Numbered from the stretch's first letter, positions 36,705 to 48,575 are shown. The stretch is 64,000 bases of DNA from Gluconacetobacter dulcium (GCF_014174165.1 NZ_JABEQN010000004.1:186001-250000), one strand, 5' to 3'. Translations and numbers: made by a program. Notes: generated from the sequence alone by a model not told the origin.

Positions 36705-37262
36705 TTAATTGCATAGCGCACGGGTCAGAACGGCCTGTTTGCGTGCCAGTGCATGCCAGGGGCCATGCACCGTGAAACAGGCAAGGGAGGCGACCGGAAA
36801 GCCCCGAATCAGGATCGTCTTGTCCGGGTCGTCGATGGCATGTCCGGCCAGGTCCATCACCAGCTGATACAAATCCGGATTGTGCCCTATCACAATGATA
36901 TTATTGATATTTTCTGGCGTTTCCTGAAGGATTTCCAGGATGCTTTCGCTGCCGCATTCATAGAGCCGGGCCTCCTGGCGAACCTGCGGCGCGACGGTGG
37001 TGGAAAACGGCCCGAGTGCCGCATAGGTCTCGCCCGAACGCATCGCCGGACTGATCACGGCCAGCTCCGGGACGAAGCCGATCTCGCGCAGTTGTGTTCC
37101 GCGTTGGTGCGCCTGGCGGCGTCCGGCGGGGGTCAGGGGGCGCCCGAGGTCGCTGGATGGGCTGGGATCGCCATAGGGGCCGGGGAAGGCTTCCGCGTGG
37201 CGCATCAGTACCAGCGTCCGCGCGGGAGGAGCCATGGCGGCGGGGTCTGACGCGGTGACCAT
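36705..37262 (-). CDS. SixA-like histidine phosphatase
   Basis: 185 residues. The catalytic RHG-type motif is LVLMRHAEAF with His22, the second His is in VIGHNPDLYQL, and SPAMRSGETYAAL supplies the phosphate-binding Arg. The compact form matches SixA, which dephosphorylates histidine-containing phosphotransfer proteins. Its ATG overlaps the last base of the chorismate mutase stop (TGATG), so translation is coupled. In A. aceti, aarB lies between aarA and aarC; whether this gene corresponds to it was not checked. Confidence 0.82.
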   Translation of the reverse strand: MVTASDPAAMAPPARTLVLMRHAEAFPGPYGDPSPSSDLGRPLTPAGRRQAHQRGTQLREIGFVPELAVISPAMRSGETYAALGPFSTTVAPQVRQEARLYECGSESILEILQETPENINNIIVIGHNPDLYQLVMDLAGHAIDDPDKTILIRGFPVASLACFTVHGPWHALARKQAVLTRALCN

Positions 37263-37606
37263 CAGACGGCGCCGGGCCCGGTGGATTTGCGCGCGATGGC
37301 TTCGTGATGGCGGATGACCTCCTTGATGATGAAGGCCAGGAACTTCTCGGCAAAATCGGGGTCCAGCCGCGCGGCCCCGGCCAGCTCGCGCAGCCGCGCG
37401 ACCTGCCGGGCCTCGCGGGCCGGATCGGCGGGAGGCATGTTGTGGCGCGCTTTCAGTTCGCCCACGGCCTGGGTATGGCGGAAACGCTCGGCCAGCATGT
37501 AGATCAGCGCGGCATCGATATTGTCGATGCTCTGGCGGAGCCCCAGAAGCATCTCCTGGGCGCCAGGCGCCTGACTTGTCTGGTCGATGGCCACGGTATC
37601 GTTCAC
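37262..37606 (-). CDS. Chorismate mutase, AroQ type
   Basis: 114 residues from GTG 37606, which has AGGAG upstream. The AroQ helical pattern is visible: LRQSIDNIDAALIYMLAERF, QAVGELKARHNMPPADPAR and FAEKFLAFIIKEVIRHH. It converts chorismate to prephenate for Phe/Tyr synthesis. As a stand-alone domain with no fused prephenate dehydratase it fits alphaproteobacterial forms. No DAHP synthase is nearby. Confidence 0.87.
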   Translation of the reverse strand: MNDTVAIDQTSQAPGAQEMLLGLRQSIDNIDAALIYMLAERFRHTQAVGELKARHNMPPADPAREARQVARLRELAGAARLDPDFAEKFLAFIIKEVIRHHEAIARKSTGPGAV

Positions 37607-37649
37607 GTCAACATGCTCCTGTCTGTCGATCGTGCGGTTATACCGTGTT

Positions 37650-38456
37650 TCAGTCCTCGGCGGGCAGATCGATCCATGCCAGGTGGCCGCCTTTTCCGGC
37701 ACCTGTGTCGGTAAAGACCGATCGGCCGCCGGCGCGTCCGTCGCGCACCCATGGGCGGCCGTCGGTCGACCGGCGGTCATGCCCGCAATAGACGGTGTAG
37801 CCGGGCGGAATATGGTCGACCCAGTTCAGCCTGCGTTCCGGGTAGCCGTCCTTGCGCGTGCGGCTCGTGGTTTCACCGAACAAGGCGCGCGACAGCAGCG
37901 GGGTCACGTCTCCAAGGCCCGGCGGCGGAGGTTCGGAAAGCATCCGGGAGTGGAAGCCGCCATGCACGAAAATCCGCCGGCCCAGCACGATCCACGGGGG
38001 CGCCTGCGCGATGTCCTGCACCGCCCGGTGATGGACATCGTCGTTATCCGGTGCCTGGAACTGGCGGACAGTCTCGCTCAGCGCGGCGTCGAACCGCAAT
38101 TTGTGGCCGGCCAGGGCGCGCGCCAGCTTGCGGTCGTGATTGCCCAGGATGAACAGGCCGCGACCGTCATCCAGCAGGCGCTGCATCAGCCGGAAGGTGC
38201 CGACGCTATCGGGTCCGTGGTCCACCAGATCGCCGAGCTGGATGACGAATCGGTCGGTCGCCACCGCGTGTTCGAACGCCCGCAGATCGCCATGCACGTC
38301 GCCGACCACCCGAATCGGGCGCCCGGCAATCAGCGCTTCCAGCGCCGGCAGGTCGCGCCAGAATTCAGCTCCATCGGCCGGCAGCGAACCCGGCGTGGGG
38401 AGATGGTGTGGCGTCCAGGCTGTGTCATCGGTTGAGGGCGTGTGATTCGGCTGCAT
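37650..38456 (-). CDS. Calcineurin-like metallophosphoesterase (diadenosine tetraphosphatase type)
   Basis: 268 residues from ATG 38456. The dinuclear-metal motifs are in order: RVVGDVHGDLRAFE, VIQLGDLVDHGPDS, FILGNHDRKLARAL, RIFVHGGFH and VYCGHDRR. The PPP-like arrangement resembles ApaH/PrpE-type serine/threonine or dinucleoside phosphatases. Substrate unknown. It lies 43 bp upstream of the chorismate mutase gene on the same strand. Confidence 0.82.
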   Translation of the reverse strand: MQPNHTPSTDDTAWTPHHLPTPGSLPADGAEFWRDLPALEALIAGRPIRVVGDVHGDLRAFEHAVATDRFVIQLGDLVDHGPDSVGTFRLMQRLLDDGRGLFILGNHDRKLARALAGHKLRFDAALSETVRQFQAPDNDDVHHRAVQDIAQAPPWIVLGRRIFVHGGFHSRMLSEPPPPGLGDVTPLLSRALFGETTSRTRKDGYPERRLNWVDHIPPGYTVYCGHDRRSTDGRPWVRDGRAGGRSVFTDTGAGKGGHLAWIDLPAED

Positions 38457-38583
38457 GGGGGCTTCGGTCACGATGAGGGGAGTGATAGGCCTTTCGTCGA
38501 ATATGGGGTCACGGTCGTCATCTTGCCATGTGTCCGCCGTCGATGCGCCAGAATGTGGGCGCGCGCATGGCAGGTAGTCGTTT

Positions 38584-38895
38584 TTACCTGGATGCCGCCA
38601 GCCAGCCGGGATAACGGCGTTCGATCCTGAGGATGAGGGCGTCCACGCCACGGCGCAGCAGCGCCACGTCCTCGGCCAGCAGGATCAGTCCGAGCGGGAG
38701 CATCCACAGGCCCAGGATCGGCAGAAAGGACAGCAATCCCCCCAGGATCAGCAGCAGACTCGCCAGAAACCGTGCCGGGCGGCGCGATGGAACCCGCAGC
38801 CAGTCGATCGCCCCGCGCAGGCGGGACGGCACGCGGGTCAACGCCAGCCGCACCAGCCGCTCATGATCGTTTTCCGGGTCGGTCACGGGGCACAT
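38584..38895 (-). CDS. Small membrane protein of unknown function
   Basis: 103 residues from ATG 38895 (MCPVTDPENDHERL). Residues about 43-75 (FLASLLLILGGLLSFLPILG and onward) form one long or two short transmembrane segments around a Pro-Ile-Leu-Gly turn, flanked by Arg-rich ends (LRVPSRRPARF before, RIERRYPGWL after). No family recognised. It is divergent from aarC with 169 bp between. The longer frame back to 39066 overlaps the aarC promoter and is not used. Confidence 0.6.
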   Translation of the reverse strand: MCPVTDPENDHERLVRLALTRVPSRLRGAIDWLRVPSRRPARFLASLLLILGGLLSFLPILGLWMLPLGLILLAEDVALLRRGVDALILRIERRYPGWLAASR

Positions 38896-39040
38896 GCTCA
38901 AGGATAACACTCTTTTGTTGTGACGGGTCTGCCAGGAAAGAGAACAGATGGCGTGTCGGCCGGCCTGGTATCCGATACGGTAACCTGTCTCCATGGCAGG
39001 ATCGGGGCGGCCCGACCCGCGCAGTACAAGACCAAGATAA

Positions 39041-40585
<1,545 letters not shown>

Positions 40586-40815
40586 CATCCGTCAGGCCGC
40601 GCTCCCAGGGCAACCCCTGGGGCGCGGCGTTCGCGGATGGAATGCAGATGACCAGATAGATATTTGTTTATAAAAGATATCATTCGTCAGCGATCATGTC
40701 GCCGCGAAGGTATGGCATGTAATGGATTGTCTCCATTTCATGTCATATCTTTCTGTTTTTAAAAGATTTATGGTACGACTTCGCGGGTCGCGGGCTATTT
40801 GGAAAGCACGGCGCG

Positions 40816-40857
40816 ATGATGTGATGCCGTCACACCATTCTTTTCTGTTTTGTTTTT
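40816..40857 (+). terminator. Rho-independent terminator between aarC and smc
   Basis: A 9-bp stem with one G-T pair (40816-40824 with 40830-40838) and 5-base loop is followed by a T-rich tract to 40857. It is 230 bp after aarC. A second, GC-rich hairpin without a T-run (about 40596-40628) lies closer to the aarC stop, and the stretch between them is AT-rich with nothing recognised. Confidence 0.7.
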
Positions 40858-40873
40858 AAAGCAGATATTCGTG

Positions 40874-43800
40874 TTATTCGCCTTGGTGCGCCGCGTCGGT
40901 CCTGGGGTGGCCGACCATGCTCGCCGCGTGGTCGAGATCGACCGACAGCACACGGCTGACGCCGCGCTCCTGCATCGTCACCCCATAGAGCCGGTCCATA
41001 TGCGCCATGGTCAGTTGATGATGCGTCACGACCAGGAAGCGCGTGCCCGCTTCGGCAACCATATCGGCCAGCAGGGCACAGAAGCGCCCGACATTGGCAT
41101 CGTCCAGCGGCGCGTCGACTTCGTCCAGCACGCAGATCGGCGCGGGATTGCAGCGGAATACCGCGAAGATCAGCGACAGGGCGGTCAGGGCCTGTTCGCC
41201 GCCCGAGAGCAGCGACAGCGTGGCCAGCTTCTTGCCCGGCGGCTGGGCATAGATTTCCAGCCCCGCCTGCAACGGGTCGTCACTTCCCACCATGCCCAGA
41301 TGTGCCCGCCCGCCATTGAACATGCGGGCGAACAGCGATTGGAAATGCCTGTCGACTTCGGTGAACACCGCCAGCAGGCGCTCGCGCCCCTCGCGGTTCA
41401 GGGCGCCGATCGAGCCGCGTAGCCGGGCGATGGCCGTGTCCAGTTCGTCCTTTTCGCGCTGGATGGTCGTGATCCGCGTCTCGGCCTCGTCGGCTTCCAG
41501 TTCGGCGCGCAGATTGACCGGCCCCATATCCTCGCGCTCGCGGGTCAGGCGGGCGATCTTTCGGCGCAGGCTGGTTTCCGCCGCTTCGGTCAGGTCGGGG
41601 GGAACGATGCCGGGTGGCTCCGGCGTCTCGGTCAGCAATTGGGCCAGGATGGCTTCGGCCTGCTCGTGCCGGCCCTCGGCGCGCAGCACGGCTTCACGCC
41701 CGGCCGCCAGGGCGGCCTCGGCATCGCGCCGCGCGGTCTGGGCGTTCACCAAAGCGTCTTCGGCTTCGGCCAACTGGCGGGCGGCTTCCGCGTGGTCGGC
41801 CTCGGCCTTGTCCATCGCCGCGCGTGTGCTCTCGCGGGTGCGGGTGACTTCTTCCGGCATGGCGGCCAGGCGTGCATGGTCCGACCGTGCGGCATCCAGG
41901 CGGGTTGTGGTGCCGAGCAGTTCGGCGGCGGCGGCGGCCTGACGGGCGGTCCAGTCGGACAGGGCGGCGGCAATGCCGGTCAGGCGGGCCTGGATGGTCT
42001 GGTCCTCGCCGGCCAGGGTGACGCGATGCTGGCGGGCCTCGTCCTCGGCCTGCCGGGCGGCGGCCACGGCCTCGCGTGCTTCGCGGACGCGGGCTGCGAT
42101 CGCCTCCAGGTCGGGCAGGGCCTGCTGCTCGGCAGTGATGCGGGCCAGCCGTTCCGCCGCTTCGTCCCGTTCCTGGCGCAGGGCGTCCAGGCGCGGCGCC
42201 TGCGCGTCCAGCACGCTGCGGGTCTCGATCAGCGTGGCCTGTCGGGCCGCGTGGGCGGTCTGGGCCTGTTCCAGCGCCCGTTCGGCCTCCTGCTGAAGCT
42301 GTCGCCCGGCCTCGTGGGCCGCTGCGGCATCACGAGCCCGGATTTCAGCGGCGGCCAGGGCGGAATCGGTCTCGGCGCTGGGAGGCAGGGCCGCGAGAGT
42401 GGCTTCGGCCTCCTGCCGGGCGGCCTCGGCCTGCTCGGCCTCACGGGCAATGCGGTGCAATTCGGGGAGGATCGTCGCCAGTCGCGCTTCGGCCTCGTTA
42501 TTGCGGGCGGCGGTGGCGTCGTCCTCCCGCCTGGCGGCTTCCAGCGCGGTTTCGGCGCGCTTGCGGGCGTCGCGGCATGCTGTCTCAGCGGTCTGCGCGG
42601 CCTGTTCCTGCTGGCGGGCGGCTTCATGCCGCCGGGCCAGTTCGGCGGCATCCGGCAGGTCGGCCGCTGCCTGCCGGGCGGCACTCAGCGCGGTTTCGGC
42701 CTCCGCAAGGGTCTGCGTCGCCTGATCGTGCTGGGGCTGGACCGTCTCCAGCCGGGCGCGCGCGGTGGCGTCCAGCCGGCTGATTTCGGCTTCATCGGTG
42801 CGGGCCTGACGCAGTGTCGCTTCGATCGCCGCGCGGGCGGTGCGGGCGGCGCCAACCGACGCGGTCGCCGCCGATCGGGCGTGCTCGGCAGCAGCCACAG
42901 CGGCTTCGACGGTCGGAAGATCGGCCAGACGGGTCTGGCGCGCGGCTTCGGTTTCGCGCAGGAGGTTGCGCTGTCGCAGCAGCAGCGCCGCCCGGCTGGG
43001 CTGGCCGGCCGCTACGCGATAGCCATCCCAGCGCCATAACGCACCGTCGCGTGCCACCAGGCTCTGGCCGGGCAGCAGGTCGTTCTGCAAGGCCGCGCCG
43101 TCGGCCCCGTCTTCCAGAAGGCCGATCGCGGCCAGGGCGCGGGCCATGGCTGGCGGGGCTGTCACCAGCGTGGCCAGGGCAACCGTGCCCGCGCCCGGCA
43201 GCGGTGACGTGCTCAGGGGCGAGAGGGTGTGCCACAGGCGCGGCGCGTCCGGTGCGACGGAGGCATCCAGCCCATCGGTCAGGGCGGCGGCAAGGGCGGC
43301 CTCCAACCCGTCGGGCACCGTGATGTCATCGACGACCGGCCGGAAATGCGTCTCGCTCTGTCCGGTTTTCAGCGCCTGGGTCAAACCTTCGGCCTGCGCG
43401 TTCAGGCGCGAAAGGTCGGCCTTCAGGTCGCTCAGGCGGTGCGTCGCGGCGTCGCGGTCGGTGGCGGCGTCGGCCAGGGCGGCTTCCGCCCCTTCCAATG
43501 CCTGGCCGGCCTCGGCGAGGCGTTGTTCCGCATCCTCGCGCGCCGTTCTGGCGGCGGTCAGCCGTTCCGGCGCGATGGCGGCGGACTGGGCAAGTGCCAG
43601 ATCTTCGGCCAGGGCACGCAGCCGCGCGACCGCGCGCTGATGCGCCGTATCCGCCGATTGCAGGGCGGCCTGGGTGGTGGTGCGCCGGTTCGTGCCCTCC
43701 TGAAGGCGGGCATAGGCGTCGATCCGGCCGGCAGTGGCCGCCTGACGGTCCAGTTCCGCCTGTTCCAGCGCGGCACGGGCGGCATCGAGGGTGGATTGCG

Positions 43801-45421
43801 CCGCGACGAGGCCCGCGCGCAACGCATCCCGATGCTCGGCGGCGACCCGCTGGCCATGGGCCTCGTCATGCCGGCGCTGCAAGCCCTGCTGTTCGGACCG
43901 CAAGGCCTCGGCGCGCTCCGTGGCCTGGGACAGAGCCCGGCGGGCCGCGTCATGGCGTCGGTGGGCTTCGTCCGCCCGGCCGCGTGCGAGGCTGGCCGCC
44001 AGCGTGGCGTCTGACTGTTCCTGCGCCGCCTGCTCCAGCGTGATGCGGGATTCCGCAAGCCGCGTGGTCGCGGCCGCCAGTTCGGCGGCCTGGGCTTCCA
44101 GCACCGAGGTTTCGGGCAGGGTGCCGCGCAAGGTTTCCAGTTCGGCGGCCAGGGCGGTATATTGGGCTTCGAGGCGCGCGTGGCGGGCCTGCGCCTCGGT
44201 GAGCGCCGCCGCGACCTGCGTTGCCTGGGCCTGGGCGGCGTTGGCTTCGGCGCCGGCCTGTTCCAGCGCCTGCTCGCGGGCCTGCACCATGGCGGTGGCA
44301 TCGGTCTGGGCCTGTGCGGCCTGCGCCATCTCATCGGGCAGGGCGGCGAGGCGCTCGGAGAGGCTGGTTTGTTCGGCTTGCAGGCGGGCGACGTTTTCGG
44401 CGGCGTCGGTCTCGCGCGCCTGGGCGGCCTGATGGTCGCTTTCGGCCTGGCCCAGCCGCGCGGTCGCGGCCTGCGCGGCCTCGGTCGCGCGCTGTTCCTC
44501 GCGGGCCATGCCTTCGGCCAGGATCTTCTGGCGTTCCAGAAGCGTGCGGCTCTCATCCGCGCGGGCGCGCAGCGCGGGCAGGTCGCGATTGGCCTCGAAT
44601 TCCGCGATCACGCTGGTTTCGGCGGCCTCCTCCGCCTGCACCAGCGCCTGCCGGGCCTGCCGGGCCGTCTGGCCGGCGCGCTCCACCGCCAGACGCGCGC
44701 GGGCATGCAGCAGGGCCAGAAGGGTGGTCTCGGATTCACGGAGCGCGCTGGAAATCTCGCGATAGCGCTTCGCCTGCTGCGACTGATCACGCAGGCTGCC
44801 CAGATGGCCTTCCAACTGGATGCGCAGATCCTCGGCACGGGCCAGATTGCCTTCGGTGGCGCGCAGTTTTAGTTCGGCTTCATGCCGTCTGGCATGCAGG
44901 CCGGTGATGCCGGCGGCTTCCTCCAGGATGCTCCGCCGTTCCTCGGGCCGGGCATTGACCAGGGCCGAGACGCGGCCCTGGCTGACCATGGCCGACGAGC
45001 GCGCGCCCGAGGCGAGGTCGGCGAACAGGGTCTGCACGTCGCGGGCGCGGATCGGCTTGCTGTTGACACGATAATCGCTGCCGGAGCCGCGCTCGGCGCG
45101 CCTGGTGATCTGCAATTCGTCCTGATCGTGCAGCGGAGGGGCCGCGATCCCCTCCGTGCCTTCCAGCGTCAGCGTCACCTCGGCCAGATTGCGCGCCGGG
45201 CGGGCGGCGGTGCCGGCGAAGATCAGGTCGTCCATCTCGCCGCCGCGCAGGGAGCGCGCGGAGCTTTCGCCCATCGCCCAGCGCAGGGCCTCGACCACAT
45301 TGGATTTGCCGCAGCCGTTCGGTCCGACGATCCCGGTCAGGCCGGGCAGGATATCGACCGAAACCGGGTCGGCAAAGCTCTTGAAGCCGCCGATGCGCAG
45401 GCGGACAAAACGGGCAGCCAT
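40874..45421 (-). CDS. smc: Chromosome segregation protein SMC (unusually long)
   Basis: 1515 residues against about 1150-1200 for most bacterial SMC. Walker A is GPNGCGKSNVVEALRWAMGE (about 33), followed by the R-loop region SSARSLRGGEMDDLIF. The hinge lies near residues 690-820 (LDASVAPDAPRLWHTLSPL, QSLVARDGALWRWDGYRVAA). The ABC signature LLSGGEQALTALSLIF and Walker B PICVLDEVDAPLDDANV are near the C-terminus. The two coiled-coil arms are very Ala/Gln/Glu/Arg rich and account for the extra length. It compacts and helps segregate the chromosome as a dimer with ScpA/ScpB, not seen here. A dsbA-like gene ends 16 bp upstream. Confidence 0.95.
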   Translation of the reverse strand: MAARFVRLRIGGFKSFADPVSVDILPGLTGIVGPNGCGKSNVVEALRWAMGESSARSLRGGEMDDLIFAGTAARPARNLAEVTLTLEGTEGIAAPPLHDQDELQITRRAERGSGSDYRVNSKPIRARDVQTLFADLASGARSSAMVSQGRVSALVNARPEERRSILEEAAGITGLHARRHEAELKLRATEGNLARAEDLRIQLEGHLGSLRDQSQQAKRYREISSALRESETTLLALLHARARLAVERAGQTARQARQALVQAEEAAETSVIAEFEANRDLPALRARADESRTLLERQKILAEGMAREEQRATEAAQAATARLGQAESDHQAAQARETDAAENVARLQAEQTSLSERLAALPDEMAQAAQAQTDATAMVQAREQALEQAGAEANAAQAQATQVAAALTEAQARHARLEAQYTALAAELETLRGTLPETSVLEAQAAELAAATTRLAESRITLEQAAQEQSDATLAASLARGRADEAHRRHDAARRALSQATERAEALRSEQQGLQRRHDEAHGQRVAAEHRDALRAGLVAAQSTLDAARAALEQAELDRQAATAGRIDAYARLQEGTNRRTTTQAALQSADTAHQRAVARLRALAEDLALAQSAAIAPERLTAARTAREDAEQRLAEAGQALEGAEAALADAATDRDAATHRLSDLKADLSRLNAQAEGLTQALKTGQSETHFRPVVDDITVPDGLEAALAAALTDGLDASVAPDAPRLWHTLSPLSTSPLPGAGTVALATLVTAPPAMARALAAIGLLEDGADGAALQNDLLPGQSLVARDGALWRWDGYRVAAGQPSRAALLLRQRNLLRETEAARQTRLADLPTVEAAVAAAEHARSAATASVGAARTARAAIEATLRQARTDEAEISRLDATARARLETVQPQHDQATQTLAEAETALSAARQAAADLPDAAELARRHEAARQQEQAAQTAETACRDARKRAETALEAARREDDATAARNNEAEARLATILPELHRIAREAEQAEAARQEAEATLAALPPSAETDSALAAAEIRARDAAAAHEAGRQLQQEAERALEQAQTAHAARQATLIETRSVLDAQAPRLDALRQERDEAAERLARITAEQQALPDLEAIAARVREAREAVAAARQAEDEARQHRVTLAGEDQTIQARLTGIAAALSDWTARQAAAAAELLGTTTRLDAARSDHARLAAMPEEVTRTRESTRAAMDKAEADHAEAARQLAEAEDALVNAQTARRDAEAALAAGREAVLRAEGRHEQAEAILAQLLTETPEPPGIVPPDLTEAAETSLRRKIARLTREREDMGPVNLRAELEADEAETRITTIQREKDELDTAIARLRGSIGALNREGRERLLAVFTEVDRHFQSLFARMFNGGRAHLGMVGSDDPLQAGLEIYAQPPGKKLATLSLLSGGEQALTALSLIFAVFRCNPAPICVLDEVDAPLDDANVGRFCALLADMVAEAGTRFLVVTHHQLTMAHMDRLYGVTMQERGVSRVLSVDLDHAASMVGHPRTDAAHQGE

Positions 45422-45437
45422 GGAAGAAGGGACCTGA

Positions 45438-46058
45438 TCAGCTCAGCGAGGCGACCTTTTTGGCAAAGTCTTCGTAAGTCATCTCCTGACCGACCTGCTC
45501 CTTGTCGTTGAAGCGGAAGGTCGGGGTGCCCTCGATCTTGTATTCGGCCTGGGCGCGGTTTTCCTCGTCCATGATGGCCTGGCGCAACGTGTCGTCGGCC
45601 AGCGTCTTCTGGAACATTTCGGCGGGCATGCCGGCCAGCGCGGCCATTTTCTGCAATTCGTCCTGCAGGTTGACGTCGCGGGCGAAGGCCCAGCGGTCCT
45701 GGCTGGCCAGCAGGGACAGCACGAAGGGCTCGTAGCGTTCCGGCGGCAAGGCGCGGGCGATCATCGCCGCCGCCAGCGCGATCTGGTCCAGCGGAAAATC
45801 GCGGAAGATGTAATAGACCTTGCCGGTGTCGATCAGATTGCTGCGGATCTTGGGGAAGACTTCGGCTGCGAAGCGCGCGCAGTGGGTGCAGGTCAGCGAA
45901 AACCATTCCTCGACATGCACCTTGGCCGCCGGATTGCCGGCCGCGCGGACGGCCATGCGCGGGTCGGCGGCGGCCCGTGCGGCGCGGATGGACAGGGCCT
46001 GTCCGAACAGGAGGGCAGGGGTCGCGGTCGCGATCAGGGTGCGGCGGGTAACGGGCAT
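45438..46058 (-). CDS. DsbA-family thiol:disulfide interchange protein
   Basis: 206 residues with an N-terminal signal (MPVTRRTLIATATPALLFG, with a twin-Arg pair followed by a Tat-like hydrophobic run). The redox motif is CTHC (57-60) in WFSLTCTHCARFAAEVF and the cis-Pro loop is EGTPTFRFN. It acts in the periplasm to oxidise or exchange disulfides. Its position next to smc is probably positional rather than functional. Confidence 0.87.
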   Translation of the reverse strand: MPVTRRTLIATATPALLFGQALSIRAARAAADPRMAVRAAGNPAAKVHVEEWFSLTCTHCARFAAEVFPKIRSNLIDTGKVYYIFRDFPLDQIALAAAMIARALPPERYEPFVLSLLASQDRWAFARDVNLQDELQKMAALAGMPAEMFQKTLADDTLRQAIMDEENRAQAEYKIEGTPTFRFNDKEQVGQEMTYEDFAKKVASLS

Positions 46059-46131
46059 GGCTGAACGGTCTCCGGCAGGCTGAAGGGGGCGAACGGTAAA
46101 AGGGGGACAGAGCCCGCAAAGCGGGCAGGCG

Positions 46132-47070
46132 TCAAGATGCCGGCGAACCGGTGGAGGGGGGCGTGGGCACCGGGCGGGCCGACCACCAGGCCGAGAGCGC
46201 CGAGCCCGAGATATTGTGCCAGATCGAGAACAGCGCCCCCGGCAGGGCCGCCAGCGGGCCGAAATAAACCCGGCCCAGCGTGGCGGCGAGCCCGGAATTC
46301 TGCATCCCGACCTCGATCGCCAGCGTTCGGCAGGCGCTTTCCTCCAGCCCCAGCAATCGTCCGCCCCAATAGCCGCCCAGCAGGCCGATCCCGTTATGCA
46401 GCACCACCCCGAGCAGGACCAGCGGCCCTGCCGCCGCCAGTGACGGCCGCACCGAGGCGACGATGGCCCCGATGATCGTCATGATGGCGATCATGGCCAC
46501 CAGCGGCAGGGCGGGTTCCACCCGGCGCACCAGACGCGGGGCCAGCATGTTGACGGCCAGCCCCGCCGCGACCGGCAGCGCGACCAGCATGACGATGCTG
46601 CGCAGCAGGGCCAGCACATCGACCTGCACGTCGGCCGCCACGTACAGCCGCGTCAGCAGCGGCGTGGCAACGATCCCGACCAGGGTGGAGAGCGTGCTGA
46701 TGCTGACCGACAGGGCCACGTCGCCCCGTGCCAGATAGATCATGACATTCGATGCCGTGCCGCTGGACACGCTGCCGACCAGGATCATGCCGACCCGCAG
46801 GGCCGGCGGCATGCCCAGCAGCCGCCCGATCAGCCATGCCGCCAGCGGCATGATGGCGTAATGCAGCACGATCCCCGCCACGACCGGCGCGGGGCGGCGG
46901 GCGATACGCCGGAAATCCGCCAGCGTCAGTGTTACGCCCATGGTGAACATCACCAGGGCCAGCAGCGGCGTGATCGCCGGCGTCAGGACCATGAAGGCCC
47001 CCGGCCGCCCGATGGCGGCGACCGAGACCAGGATGGCCCATAGCGGGAAGAGGCGGGTCAGGACGGACAA
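46132..47070 (-). CDS. Bile acid:sodium symporter (BASS) family transporter
   Basis: 312 residues, about 9-10 transmembrane segments. Family hallmarks: [19 protein letters not shown] near residue 45, [21 protein letters not shown] near 100, and [18 protein letters not shown] near 255. Such carriers move organic anions with Na+ (pyruvate, pantothenate, bile acids in other members); the substrate here is unknown. The start is uncertain: TTG 47070 is the first start-like codon after the corC stop, 6 bp upstream. Confidence 0.82.
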   Translation of the reverse strand: MSVLTRLFPLWAILVSVAAIGRPGAFMVLTPAITPLLALVMFTMGVTLTLADFRRIARRPAPVVAGIVLHYAIMPLAAWLIGRLLGMPPALRVGMILVGSVSSGTASNVMIYLARGDVALSVSISTLSTLVGIVATPLLTRLYVAADVQVDVLALLRSIVMLVALPVAAGLAVNMLAPRLVRRVEPALPLVAMIAIMTIIGAIVASVRPSLAAAGPLVLLGVVLHNGIGLLGGYWGGRLLGLEESACRTLAIEVGMQNSGLAATLGRVYFGPLAALPGALFSIWHNISGSALSAWWSARPVPTPPSTGSPAS

Positions 47071-47075
47071 GTCGG

Positions 47076-48011
47076 TCAGGCGGCAGGCGGCGCCGGCGGT
47101 GGCCGCACGCGTACCTTGCGGATATGCAGGGCATCCGCGTCGAGCACGCGGAAGACCAGCCCGCTGTCATGGGTCAGCACCTCGCCGCGTGCCGGCACAT
47201 GGCCCGCCAGCCGGAAGACCAGCCCGCCCACCGTTTCGATCTCGGCCTCCCGCTCGGCCTCGGTCAGCAGCGTGCCCAGCCGGGCCTCGAATTCCCCGAC
47301 CGGCAGGCGGGCATCGACGTCGAACGTGCCGTCCGGTCGTTCCTGGATCAGGACCGCCGTCGGTTCGTCATGCTCGTCGGAAATGTCGCCGACGATGGTC
47401 TCCACCAGATCCTCGATCGTCACCAGCCCGTCGATGCCGCCATATTCGTCGATCACCAGCGCCAGATGGAGATGGCGCTGGCGCATCTGCAACAGCAGGT
47501 CCAGCACCGGCATCTGCGGGGCCACCATCAGGGGCTGGCGCAGCAGCGTCTCCACGTTGAAGGCTTCGCTGGTGCCGGCATAGGCGATCAGGTCCTTCAC
47601 ATGGATCATGCCCACGATGTCGTCGAGTTGCTCGCGATAGACCGGCATGCGCGAATGGTTCTCGCGGCGCATCAGGGCCAGGGCCTCGTCCTGGCTCAGC
47701 GATACCGACATGGCGACGATATCGGCGCGCGGAATCATCACGTCGTCGGCGGTGATGCCGCGCAGCCGCAGGACGTTCGCGATCAGCGCGCGTTCCTGGC
47801 GGTCGAGCTCCGAATTGGCGTCGGTCCCGTCGCCTTCGGCCTCGTTGGCTTCCTGCACCAGGGCGGCGATGGAATGGCGCAGCCCATGTTCGCCGCGCCG
47901 GCGGCTGAACAGCGAGAGCAGGCCCCGGCCGCGTGGACGCGGCGCATGGGCATCGTCAACCCGGCTCGGCGCGCCCTCGGGCGACGCGGGCTCGGGCAGG
48001 GGGCGGTTCAC
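47076..48011 (-). CDS. corC: CBS-domain hemolysin-like protein, CorC/HlyC family
   Basis: 311 residues from GTG 48011, overlapping the ybeY stop by 4 bases (GTGA). Two CBS domains span about 85-210 ([54 protein letters not shown]), followed by a CorC_HlyC domain ([31 protein letters not shown]). The soluble form lacks the DUF21 membrane part. Linked to Mg/Co handling in E. coli. Gene order phoH-ybeY-corC is conserved. Confidence 0.9.
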   Translation of the reverse strand: MNRPLPEPASPEGAPSRVDDAHAPRPRGRGLLSLFSRRRGEHGLRHSIAALVQEANEAEGDGTDANSELDRQERALIANVLRLRGITADDVMIPRADIVAMSVSLSQDEALALMRRENHSRMPVYREQLDDIVGMIHVKDLIAYAGTSEAFNVETLLRQPLMVAPQMPVLDLLLQMRQRHLHLALVIDEYGGIDGLVTIEDLVETIVGDISDEHDEPTAVLIQERPDGTFDVDARLPVGEFEARLGTLLTEAEREAEIETVGGLVFRLAGHVPARGEVLTHDSGLVFRVLDADALHIRKVRVRPPPAPPAA

Positions 48012-48575
48012 TGCGCGTCCTCCATGCGGCCGGACGGCGCGCCGGGGCGGAATTTCCATGGATTGGGGACGGACAGGCGGCCCAGGATGCGGGCCTCCTC
48101 CATTTCCATCCGCCGTGCCTCGCCGGCCTGGTGATGGTCGTGGCCGCGCAGGTGCAGGATGCCATGAACGACCAGATGCATCAGGTGATGCCGGATCGGC
48201 CGCCCGGCCGCTTGCGCCTCGCGCCGGACGGTTTCAAGCGCGATCATGATGTCGCCGCCCGGTATGCCGTCGGGGTAATCGAAGGTCAGGACGTTCGTGG
48301 GCTTGTTGCGGTCGCGGTGGCGCGCGTTCAGCCGGCGGATCGTGCGGTCGCAATCCAGCGCGATCGTAACCGGCGCCGGCTCTTCGCCGGCCCAGGCGGC
48401 GCGCGCGGTGCGGCGCACCAGGGCCGCGATTCCCGGGACGGCGCCATGCCAGCGCGCGTCCGCGACGATCACGTCGCAATCCGGGCTGTCCTGTGCCATG
48501 GTGGAGTGAGGGCCGGCGGCCATTTCGGCCGCCGACGGTCTTATAACGTCCCCGTCCGTTTCGGCGGGGCGTTTG

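Noticed and set aside
41639-43039. Long plus-strand open frames opposite smc (up to 466 codons)
   Set aside because: They arise from the GC-rich, Ala/Arg-rich coiled-coil coding on the other strand; composition is Gly/Arg repeats with no family motif.
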